Positions 6,766-13,620 of a stretch of DNA of 15,219 bases are shown one piece after another. The DNA is from Desulfobulbaceae bacterium. GTDB taxonomy: Bacteria > Desulfobacterota > Desulfobulbia > Desulfobulbales > Desulfurivibrionaceae. Each line of letters begins with the position of its first letter. Position 1 is the stretch's first letter. The stretch spans positions 1 to 15,219 of the forward strand of contig PWOG01000220.1 in assembly GCA_003557565.1 (NCBI GenBank). Direction: 5' to 3'. A program made the position numbers and the translations under genes. The notes beneath the pieces were generated by a model, which worked only from the letters and a program-made list of their open reading frames with translations, ran no database searches and had not been told where the DNA came from.

Positions 6766-8661
6766 TTACAAGCCCTTCTGCAGCATGCCGGCGAGCCTTC
6801 CGCTGCCGCGCCAACCGGCGTTTCGCACCTCCCTGGTCAGCATGGCGGTGACGTCCCATTTATTTAACGGGCTGATCAGGTAAAGGCCGTCGATCAGCGG
6901 GCAGATATCAGCCAGCAACTGCCGGGTGAATTCATCGGCTACCCGGCGCTGGTCTTCCACAGTCTCATAGCGCCACAGCCGGCGCCGGAGGTCCTCCGGG
7001 ATGCTGATTCCCGGCACCTCGTGGTGCAAAAAGTCGGCGTTGCGGGCGGAAATGAGCGGAAAAATACCCGGAAAGATCAAAATGTCAAGGTGCCTGGTTT
7101 TTTCCAGCATGTCCTCCACCGCCCCGGCACTGAAAAAGGGCTGGGTCATGGCGTAAACCGCCCCCATGGATGCCTTGCGTTCCAGGCGGCGGATCTGAAG
7201 ATCGGGATTGTTGGGCCGGTAGCTGAAGGCGGCGCCGATGGAAAAATCACATTCCCCCTTCATGGCCTTGCCGGCGGGGTTGCGGCCATGGTTGAACTGG
7301 TTGATCATCCGGATCAGGCCAAAAGACTGGATGTCGAAGACGCCGCTGGCCGCCGGTTGATCACCGGTGGTGGCCGGATCGCCGGTTACCGCCAGGATGC
7401 TGTCGATCCCCAGCAGGTGAGCGCCCATGATCTGGGATTGCAACCCCAGGGCGTTGCGGTCCCGGCAGGTGACGTGGGCCACGGTGGCTACCCCCACCTC
7501 GCTGCGGATCCGGTGGGCCAGGGAGATGTTGTCGGCCCGCAGCACCGCCAGGGGGTTTTCTCCCAAAGTGATGGCGTCGGCCCCGGCCGCTGCCAGTTCC
7601 TTGGCGCCACCCAGCACCCCGCTGGTATCCAGGTGGGTGGGTGGGTCGACTTCCACCAGGATGGGCAGCTTGTCGGTGGGCAGGCGGTTGAGCAGGGCGC
7701 CGGGCTTGGCGGTCACCGGCCCCTGGCTCTCCTGGACGCCGCCGGTCTGTTTGCTTTCCACCCGGCTCAAAGGCCGACGTTTAAGCAGCAGATGCTTGCC
7801 GAATTCCTGAATGTGGGCGGGGGTGGTGCCGCAGCAGCCCCCCACCACCCGGGCCCCGGCCCGGACCATATCGCCCACCAGCTGGGCCATGTAGGCCGGT
7901 TCCACGGGATAAATCAGGCGATGGTTGACGATTTCGGGGAAACCGGCATTGGGAAAAGCGGCCAGCGGGGTGCTCTCCCCCAGGGGTGAGAGCTTTTCGA
8001 TGGCCGCCACCATGGCCCGGGCCCCGCGGCCGCAGTTGGAGCCCACCACGTCGGCCCCGGCTTCCAGGGAGGCCCGGCCGCAGTCCAGGGCATCGAGCCC
8101 GGCGGCGGTCTGTCCTTTTTGGGGGTAGACCATGTTGGCGATGATGGGCATCTTGCCGGCCAGCCGGCGGCCGACCCTGAGGGCCAGCAGCAGCTCGTCG
8201 AGATGACTGAAGGTTTCCAGCATCAGCAGGTCCACCCCGCCTTCCAGCAGGGCCTCGATCTGTTCCCTGAAGACCGCTTCCACCGCTTCGCTTTCCGGAC
8301 CGTTGGGGTCGTTCAAGGGGAAGTCGGCCCCGCTGGGACCCACCGAGCCGGCCACGTATGCCTCCCCGCCGCCGGCCCGCACCGCCAGTTCGGCCCCGGC
8401 CAGGTTGATCTGCCGGGTTTTGCCCTCCAGGCCGGCATTTTCCAGTTTGAGACGGTTGGCCCCGAAGGTGTTGGTCTCCAGCAGCCGGCTGCCGGCCCGG
8501 ATATATTCTTCATGTACCGAGTAAACCAGGTCCGGGTCGGACAGGTTGAGCCGTTCGATGTTCTTGCCCTGTTCGATGCCCTTGGCATAGAGATAGCTGC
8601 CCAAGGCACCGTCGGCCAGCAGGACTCGCTCTTGGATATACTCCAGGAAATCTGGTTTCAT
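6766..8661 (-). CDS. Bifunctional homocysteine S-methyltransferase / methylenetetrahydrofolate reductase
   Basis: A 631-aa fusion of the YitJ type. Residues 1 to about 293 form the Hcy-methyltransferase TIM barrel (ADGALGSYLY at 16-25). Its zinc-thiolate ligands are Cys210 (SNCGRG) and Cys276-Cys277 (GGCCGTT). After a linker (about 294-330), residues 331-631 form a MetF-like reductase with VEVDPP, HVTCRDRN, AVTGD and TQPFF motifs, expected to use flavin to reduce methylene-THF to methyl-THF. The barrel lacks the pterin, B12 and activation domains of MetH; separate proteins with pterin- and B12-binding domains are encoded upstream. The start ATG has GGAG 9 nt before it. A 271-bp gap with a possible promoter separates it from the upstream methyltransferase gene. 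The methyl donor of the barrel domain cannot be read from sequence. Confidence 0.92.
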   Translation of the reverse strand: MKPDFLEYIQERVLLADGALGSYLYAKGIEQGKNIERLNLSDPDLVYSVHEEYIRAGSRLLETNTFGANRLKLENAGLEGKTRQINLAGAELAVRAGGGEAYVAGSVGPSGADFPLNDPNGPESEAVEAVFREQIEALLEGGVDLLMLETFSHLDELLLALRVGRRLAGKMPIIANMVYPQKGQTAAGLDALDCGRASLEAGADVVGSNCGRGARAMVAAIEKLSPLGESTPLAAFPNAGFPEIVNHRLIYPVEPAYMAQLVGDMVRAGARVVGGCCGTTPAHIQEFGKHLLLKRRPLSRVESKQTGGVQESQGPVTAKPGALLNRLPTDKLPILVEVDPPTHLDTSGVLGGAKELAAAGADAITLGENPLAVLRADNISLAHRIRSEVGVATVAHVTCRDRNALGLQSQIMGAHLLGIDSILAVTGDPATTGDQPAASGVFDIQSFGLIRMINQFNHGRNPAGKAMKGECDFSIGAAFSYRPNNPDLQIRRLERKASMGAVYAMTQPFFSAGAVEDMLEKTRHLDILIFPGIFPLISARNADFLHHEVPGISIPEDLRRRLWRYETVEDQRRVADEFTRQLLADICPLIDGLYLISPLNKWDVTAMLTREVRNAGWRGSGRLAGMLQKGL

Positions 8662-8812
8662 TGGTTGCTCCGTTCATGGCTGCGGCCCAGGTGGACGTGG
8701 CAGGATGGCGTAGCTGATCCGGCCCCGCTTAGGTGCAGGTTTTCGGTTAATTCAAAGGCTTGAGTGCCCGATAAGCGGCGGGCAGTTCCATCGCCCCCTT
8801 CGCAATCAAATA

Positions 8813-8821
8813 ACTATAACA
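8813..8821 (-). promoter_or_regulatory. Candidate extended -10 promoter for the reductase fusion gene
   Basis: The minus strand reads TGTTATAGT (TGnTATAGT) about 155 nt upstream of the fusion gene start, in an AT-rich patch of an otherwise GC-rich 271-bp gap (8662-8932). No clear -35 is present. I see no riboswitch signature in this gap, and nothing else that can be named. Confidence 0.4.
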
Positions 8822-8932
8822 CATTTGGCACCCTTTTTCATGCCGAGCAAAAAAGTTCGCGTCACCGGTCCTTTAGCGTCGTGCCGCTGGTGCCTTGGGG
8901 CAGATTTTAAAGCCTGAGCCAGTCAAGGTCGA

Positions 8933-10198
8933 TCATTTGACCACCTCGAATACCCCCACCAGGGAATGCCCCACTCCGATGCCGGGCTGCAGGTCCATCT
9001 CCAGTTTGCGCAGGGAGAAGCCCAGGTGGGGTTCAATGATATTGGCCCTGGGGTCGCCCCAGCCCAGCCAGCCGGAGCCTTCGATCACCGACCGCATGGT
9101 GTGGATGGCGTCCTTCAGCGGCTCCGGGTAATAGGGCGGCACCTCGGGCGGCGACTGGCAAAGCTCGCCCTTACGGCAACTGTAATTGCGCAGCATGGCG
9201 ATGGTGTGTTCGATCAGGGTGTTGCAGCACATGAAAAAGTGCTCGAAAAAATTGTTCAGGTGATCAAAGCCCGGTCGCGGCACATAATCCACCATCAGGG
9301 TGGTCAGGTCGGTTCGGGTGTAGCCTTCAAAAAGTGAATTGGTCTGGTATCGCAGGCAGCGCGGGGCATGGCGGTTGTAATCACCGGTGGAGAGATGGCG
9401 ACCGACGAAGATGGAGCGGTCGAAAAAATGCAGGGGCTTGAGCTTCACCCCGGTTTCCTGTTCTACCCGCCTGATGATGCTCAGGCATTCCTCGCGGGTC
9501 ATCAGGCGCAGGGCGAAGGTGGCGATATCGGCCCGGTCGCGTTCTTCTTCGGGGTATATGTAGGAGATCCGGTAGTCCATGAAGTACTCTTCATCGGGCG
9601 GATGGTGCCAGAGATCCTGCCATTCGTAAGAGTAACGCCCCAGCCAGTCGCCGATGACCAGAGAGCCGGCTTCGGCATGGCGACAGATATCGCTGAAGAT
9701 TTTTACCAGCTGGTCATTGGTAAAGTGGCTCATGGTGCCGTAGGAGGACATGTAGATGTCGAAAGGGGCTTCCTTGCCCAGCATCTTCAGGCCCTGGGAA
9801 AAATCGGCCCGCTCGAAACGGATCTTGCCGTGGTTGCCCAGGTGTTCCCGGGCCTGTTGCAGCAGGTCCTCGTTTAAGTCGTAACCGACATATTCCTGCA
9901 TGGTCTCGGCAGTGATGGTGGCGGTGATGTAGTCAAAAATTCCCGGCTCATCGCGGTTAACCCCGGTGATCAGGTCATAGCCGTCGCCGCTGCCGCACCC
10001 CAGGTCGGCGATCCTGATCCGCTGCAACTGTTTATGTTTGCGGTCGGTCAGCGCGTTGAGGTAGGGCCGGAGCATGATCCCGGTAAGCTGATCCTCCCAG
10101 AACCGCCGCACGTTGTCATATTTTCCCAGCAAACCGGTGGCCCGCTCATACTTGCCGGTACCGGCCGCCTGGGTGTATGCCCTGATTTCAGCCATCAT
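8933..10198 (-). CDS. Unassigned class I SAM-dependent methyltransferase (421 aa)
   Basis: A Rossmann-type methyltransferase of unknown substrate. SAM-binding motif I is IADLGCGSGDGYDLI at 63-77. The acidic ribose-binding residue is Asp107 in VGYDLNEDLLQQAR, ADFSQ is at 131-135, motif IV is FDIYMSSYGTMSHF at 146-159, and GSLVIGDWLGR is at 178-188. Beyond about residue 230 a further 190 residues do not resemble a domain I know; they are rich in His, Cys and aromatic residues (for example FFEHFFMCC at 317-325). Two ATGs (10198 and 10195) follow AAGGAG by 5 and 8 nt, so the start is uncertain by one codon. It does not look like the glycine/sarcosine or sarcosine/dimethylglycine methyltransferases as I know them. 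Placement between corrinoid genes and the methionine/SAM/SAH genes suggests it is the main SAM consumer the cycle serves. That is inference. Confidence 0.85.
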   Translation of the reverse strand: MMAEIRAYTQAAGTGKYERATGLLGKYDNVRRFWEDQLTGIMLRPYLNALTDRKHKQLQRIRIADLGCGSGDGYDLITGVNRDEPGIFDYITATITAETMQEYVGYDLNEDLLQQAREHLGNHGKIRFERADFSQGLKMLGKEAPFDIYMSSYGTMSHFTNDQLVKIFSDICRHAEAGSLVIGDWLGRYSYEWQDLWHHPPDEEYFMDYRISYIYPEEERDRADIATFALRLMTREECLSIIRRVEQETGVKLKPLHFFDRSIFVGRHLSTGDYNRHAPRCLRYQTNSLFEGYTRTDLTTLMVDYVPRPGFDHLNNFFEHFFMCCNTLIEHTIAMLRNYSCRKGELCQSPPEVPPYYPEPLKDAIHTMRSVIEGSGWLGWGDPRANIIEPHLGFSLRKLEMDLQPGIGVGHSLVGVFEVVK

Positions 10199-10210
10199 TG
10201 CAACTCCTTA

Positions 10211-10275
10211 AAAAAAGACCCAGCATCAACCCCCCTTAACTCTCCCCAAAAAAGATCCCAGCATCAACCCCTTAA
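10211..10275. repeat. Two tandem copies of a 28-29 bp sequence upstream of the methyltransferase
   Basis: Copy 1 (10211-10239) and copy 2 (10248-10275) both read AAAAAAGA, then CCCAGCATCAACCCC, then CTTAA, differing by small C-run and T insertions. On the minus strand copy 1 directly abuts the AAGGAG of the methyltransferase gene, so the duplicated unit lies in its mRNA leader and ends in a T-run both times. It probably arose by local duplication. Confidence 0.7.
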
Positions 10276-10380
10276 ACGCGCAGCAGTGCCGCATATTGTG
10301 GTGATCGGACCGGCGCCGCGTACCCCAGGTACGCAAGCCGGTCAGATCGCCGCAAGATGCGGTGCTGCTGCGCGTTTAAG
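10271..10380. repeat. 110-bp palindrome with perfect 15-bp ends (copy C)
   Basis: The ends CTTAAACGCGCAGCA (10271-10285) and TGCTGCGCGTTTAAG (10366-10380) are exact inverted repeats. The arms share GTGCCGCA..TTGTGGTGATCGG with copies A and B, and GATCGCCGCAAGATGCGGTGC with copy A. The centre is GTACC-CCA-GGTAC (10320-10332). The right end covers the TAA stop of the corrinoid protein gene and its last full codon in part. Length and centre match copies A and B. Confidence 0.85.
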
Positions 10381-11056
10381 CGGTTTGAGTCTTGAGCCAG
10401 TCGATGACCGCAAAAGCATCTGGGCAATGGGCATCGGCCCCGATCTCGGCGGCGAACTCGGGAGAGGTCGGGGCACCGCCGATGCAGACCCTGGTGCTGT
10501 CCAGCCCGGCCTCCTTGAGCTGGTCGATAACCTCGCGCATATTGCGCATGGTGGTGGTCAGCAGGGCCGACAGACCCAGGTAGGGGGCGTTGTGTTCCCT
10601 GACCGCCTCGACGATCCGCTCGGCGGGCACGTCGACGCCGAGGTCGATGACATCGTAGCCGGCGCCCTTGATCATGATGCTGACGATATTTTTGCCGATA
10701 TCGTGCAAATCGCCGTTGACGGTGGCAATCACAAAGCGCCCCTTGCTTTCCACTCCATCCTTGAGCAGGCGGGGGGCGAGGATATCCATGCCGGCGCCCA
10801 CCGCTTCGGCGGCGGCCAGCATGTCGGGGATCAGGTATTCACCCTGTTCAAATTTTTCGCCCACCATCGTCATCGGATCGGTCAGGCCTGCCAACAGGAT
10901 TTGTGAGGGAGAGATCCCCTGTTCCAGGGCCTGGTTGACCAGTTCGGTCACCGCCGGCTGCCCCTCCAGGCCTTCGTCGAACCCCTCGTCCTCGGCTTCG
11001 ATCCGGCCTTGCACCACGTTCATTGCCAGCTTTTCCAGCAGTTCCTTGTTGTCCAT
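10376..11056 (-). CDS. Corrinoid methyl-carrier protein (MttC/MtgC-like)
   Basis: A 226-aa soluble B12-binding protein that shuttles a methyl group on cobalt between methyltransferases. An N-terminal helical cap (about 1-100) precedes a B12-binding Rossmann domain. GDLHDIGKN (115-123) carries the lower axial ligand His118 in the DxHxxG motif. DLGVDVP (138-144), SALLTTTM (163-170) and GGAPTS (193-198) complete the nucleotide-tail pocket. AAGGAGAG lies upstream of the ATG at a normal distance. The neighbouring MttB-family genes and the pterin-binding methyltransferase are its expected partners. Its cap and B12 domains correspond to those of MetH, so it could also serve the homocysteine methyltransferase domain encoded downstream; that is inference. 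It is set off from both neighbours by palindromic repeats, and its stop codon lies inside copy C. Confidence 0.94.
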   Translation of the reverse strand: MDNKELLEKLAMNVVQGRIEAEDEGFDEGLEGQPAVTELVNQALEQGISPSQILLAGLTDPMTMVGEKFEQGEYLIPDMLAAAEAVGAGMDILAPRLLKDGVESKGRFVIATVNGDLHDIGKNIVSIMIKGAGYDVIDLGVDVPAERIVEAVREHNAPYLGLSALLTTTMRNMREVIDQLKEAGLDSTRVCIGGAPTSPEFAAEIGADAHCPDAFAVIDWLKTQTA

Positions 11057-11104
11057 ATCATCTCTCTCCTTGGCTTAACTGTTGCCGGTTTTGGCCATTG
11101 CCGC

Positions 11105-11213
11105 GTAAACGGTCACAGGGCACCGCCGAAAGAGCGGCGAGCGGGCCGGTACATATACAGGTACGATTCGCCGGCCCGATCACCACAACCTGCGGCACCC
11201 TGCGGGCGCTTAC
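11105..11213. repeat. 109-bp GTAA...TTAC palindrome between MttB-like and corrinoid genes (copy B)
   Basis: Inverted relative to copy A: its right-hand 39 nt, reverse complemented, are identical to the first 39 nt of A, and both copies are 109 bp. Identity continues outside the element: 11214-11235 matches, inverted, the GTAAGTGATCAC stretch at 3521-3544 with a few changes. The other arm has diverged (GTAAACGGTCACAGGG, resembling the arm of copy D). With the 3' flank it fills the gap between the MttB-like stop (11252) and the corrinoid gene. Confidence 0.85.
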
Positions 11214-11251
11214 TTTTTGCCCCCGTGATCATTTACAAAGCCGCTTATTGG

Positions 11252-12793
11252 TTATTTGCTTAACAGGCGGGGCACGATACCCGGCACTTCGTTAAAGATC
11301 CGGTCCTGGATCTCCGGGGGCAGGTGTTTGCCCGGCCGGGCTTCCAGCTCCGCCAGGGCCGCCGCTGCCCGGGAGATCACCCCGTCTTCATGTTCCCGGG
11401 CGCCGAAACGGTAGGGCTCGGAAACCTCGCCGGCATGGGTGGCCTTGCGGGTGTGGCGGGTGAAAAGCCGGTGGCTGGACTTCATCACCTTGGTGATCAT
11501 GGTCAGCACCTCGTCGATGCTTTGCTGGTCCACTTTGGGGGGGCGCAGGCAATGCTTGACCTTGCCCACCTGTTCGTTGTCCAGCACCGCCTGCAGCGGG
11601 CAGAAGATGTTGGTCCGCTCCAGCAGGCCAAAGGCATAATGGATGTACTGGGCCCCGCACATCCCCATGTAGAGATGGGTGAAGACCTTTTCAAAGGTGG
11701 CCTGCAGGCCGGGGATGGAGGCATCATCCACCCCGGCGGTGGAGTAGCAGGGAATCCGGTAATGGCGGGCCAGTTGCACGGTGTCGTTGTTGTACTGGTT
11801 GAACTCCGGGCAGCCATAAAGGTCGTGGAGATCGTCGAGCCGGGCGCGGACCGGGACGCTGCCGTAGAGCACCGGAGCGCCGGGTTTGATCAGCTGGGTG
11901 AGCATCACTCCGGCCAGGATCTCGGCGTTGATCTGGGCCACCATGCCGGCCTCCTGGATGGGCGCCGAGGAGCCGCCCTGGGGCGAGGAAGAGATCACCA
12001 CGGGCATCCCGGCCTCGACCATGTCGAAGACCTTGTCGGTGGTGTCGGCCACCATCTGCAGCGGACTTTTAAAGACACAGGCGATAAAGGAAATCAGCGG
12101 ATTGTGCCGCAGCTGCTCGGATCCTCCGGCGATGATTTCGGCCATTTTGAGCACCTTGTCCAGGCTGTCGCGGGTGGTCAGGCCGGCCTGGACATGCTTG
12201 GTGATATTATTGAGGCTGGCGAAAAACTTGTTGACGTCATGATCTTCCTGGCTGATATCGCGGTCCTGGATGTTGACCGGGCGGATGAAAAAATCCAGAT
12301 TCTCCAGCTGCTCGCAGAGTCTGGCGGCCCGGGCCAGAAGCAGGGCATCACCCCGTTTTTCCCGGTAGCGCGGAGCGGTAATCTTGCGGGCGGGATCGTT
12401 GACGGCCTGAAACTCCTCCAGTTCGGTCTCCAGCCAGACATTGGTTTCCGAGCCGGAGCCGAAATAGATCCGTGGCACGCAGGCGTCCAGCAGCAGCCGG
12501 TTCTTGGGGTCGCGGGCGCCCAGCACCACCCTGCTGGGGGCCATGGCGATATATTTACGCACCATCTCCGGCGGGAAAAAGACCCTCTTGCAGGGCGCCC
12601 CGGTGCCTGGTTCATCTTCGACCCGGGCGCCATGGGCGGCAAACAGTTCGGCGGCCCGCAGGTTGTAGCACCAGATCCCGGTTTCTTCCAGGATCTTCAG
12701 GGAAGCGGCGTCCAGCAGCGCGAGCTGTTCGGCGTTAAGCCGCTCATAGGGCTTGACCACGGTTCCTTGACGAAAAGTATCAGGTTCAGTCAT
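11252..12793 (-). CDS. MttB-family methyltransferase 1 (divergent, non-pyrrolysine)
   Basis: A 513-aa member of the trimethylamine/glycine-betaine:corrinoid methyltransferase superfamily, which moves a methyl group from a methylated amine or related compound to the cobalt of a partner corrinoid protein. Recognisable parts are the N-terminal helical segment (LDAASLKILEETGIW, 27-41) and KMAEIIAGGSEQLRHNPLISF (216-236, only part of the core). GAPVLYGS (305-312), YSTAGVDDASIPGLQATFEK (350-369) and LDNEQVG (404-410) follow. No amber codon interrupts it, unlike archaeal pyrrolysine-containing MttB, so it belongs with MtgB-like bacterial members. It is poorly conserved relative to its neighbour (13621-15087), with different residues at many core positions, which argues for a different substrate. 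AAGGTAAGGA precedes the ATG. The gap to the upstream pterin-binding gene is 19 nt: same operon. Confidence 0.9.
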   Translation of the reverse strand: MTEPDTFRQGTVVKPYERLNAEQLALLDAASLKILEETGIWCYNLRAAELFAAHGARVEDEPGTGAPCKRVFFPPEMVRKYIAMAPSRVVLGARDPKNRLLLDACVPRIYFGSGSETNVWLETELEEFQAVNDPARKITAPRYREKRGDALLLARAARLCEQLENLDFFIRPVNIQDRDISQEDHDVNKFFASLNNITKHVQAGLTTRDSLDKVLKMAEIIAGGSEQLRHNPLISFIACVFKSPLQMVADTTDKVFDMVEAGMPVVISSSPQGGSSAPIQEAGMVAQINAEILAGVMLTQLIKPGAPVLYGSVPVRARLDDLHDLYGCPEFNQYNNDTVQLARHYRIPCYSTAGVDDASIPGLQATFEKVFTHLYMGMCGAQYIHYAFGLLERTNIFCPLQAVLDNEQVGKVKHCLRPPKVDQQSIDEVLTMITKVMKSSHRLFTRHTRKATHAGEVSEPYRFGAREHEDGVISRAAAALAELEARPGKHLPPEIQDRIFNEVPGIVPRLLSK

Positions 12794-12812
12794 CGGTCCT
12801 TACCTTGTATTT

Positions 12813-13604
12813 TTATCTGAAGAATCGGGTGTATTTACGACACCGCTTGTCCTTGCCCACCAGCAACTCGGCGGTGCGAATGGCGCCCATCAGCTCCTGG
12901 TCCAGCACGTTGAGGATGCCGCCGTCCAGACCGCAGGCCACCGCCATCTGCAAAAAGGCGCTGTTGAGCCTTGGGCGCTGGGGCAGGCCAAACGAGATGT
13001 TGGAGACCGCCATCACCGTCCTGGCCCTGGGCAGCTCCCTTTTGATTGCGGCGATGGTGTCCAGGGTGATCCGGCCCTGGGTGATATCGGTGCTCACCGG
13101 CACCACCAGGGGATCAAAAAAGAGATCTTCTTCCCGCACCCCCTGCTTGGCGCAGTAGTCGACGATGTTTTGGCACGCGGCCAGCCGGGCTTGGGCGGTG
13201 GCGGGAATGCCCCGGTCATCCATGGCCAGGCCCACCAGGGGCAGCTGGAAGCGGGCCGCCAGGGGCACCACGGCGGCCATGTTCTCTTCCGTGGCCTTGG
13301 TGGAGTTGATCAGCGCGGGTTTGCCCTGGCGGGCCGTCAGCCCCGCCTCCAGCACCGCCGCATCGGCACTGTCGATGCACAGCGGGGTCTCGATTTTCTC
13401 CTGGATGGTGGTCACCGCCCAGGTCATGGCCGCCACCTCGTCGGCCGCGCTGCCGTGGCCGGTACCCACGTTGACATCGAGGTAATCGGCCCCGGCGGCG
13501 GCCTGTTGCTCGGCCAGCTCCAGCAGGGCCGCCGCATCCCGCTCCTCAATGATCCGGCGGGTGGAGGGGATGGTGGCGTTGATTTTTTCGGCGATGGTAA
13601 TCAT
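12813..13604 (-). CDS. Pterin-binding methyltransferase, methyl-THF:corrinoid type (MtgA/AcsE-like)
   Basis: A 263-aa DHPS-fold TIM barrel expected to pass methyl groups between corrinoid protein and tetrahydrofolate. Signatures in order are EKINATIPSTR (6-16), DVNVG (43-47), CIDS (76-79), LINST (98-102), FDPLVVPVSTD (163-173), AVSNISFGLPQR (199-210), LN at 213-214 and GLDGGILN (225-232). These match the methyl-THF:corrinoid methyltransferases AcsE, MtgA and the pterin module of MetH rather than folate-synthesising FolP, which has different C-terminal motifs. AAAGGA lies about 7 nt before the ATG. It sits 16 nt after the upstream MttB-like gene and 19 nt before the next, so all three are one transcription unit. 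The expected route is methyl substrate, MttB, corrinoid protein, THF; the reverse direction is also chemically possible. Confidence 0.93.
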   Translation of the reverse strand: MITIAEKINATIPSTRRIIEERDAAALLELAEQQAAAGADYLDVNVGTGHGSAADEVAAMTWAVTTIQEKIETPLCIDSADAAVLEAGLTARQGKPALINSTKATEENMAAVVPLAARFQLPLVGLAMDDRGIPATAQARLAACQNIVDYCAKQGVREEDLFFDPLVVPVSTDITQGRITLDTIAAIKRELPRARTVMAVSNISFGLPQRPRLNSAFLQMAVACGLDGGILNVLDQELMGAIRTAELLVGKDKRCRKYTRFFR

Positions 13605-13620
13605 TTCACGTCCTTTGGGG

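Noticed and set aside
11324..12820. 498-codon plus-strand open frame opposite the MttB-like gene
   Set aside because: Antisense shadow with repetitive His/Gly/Asp composition; the minus-strand frame is an intact MttB-family protein.
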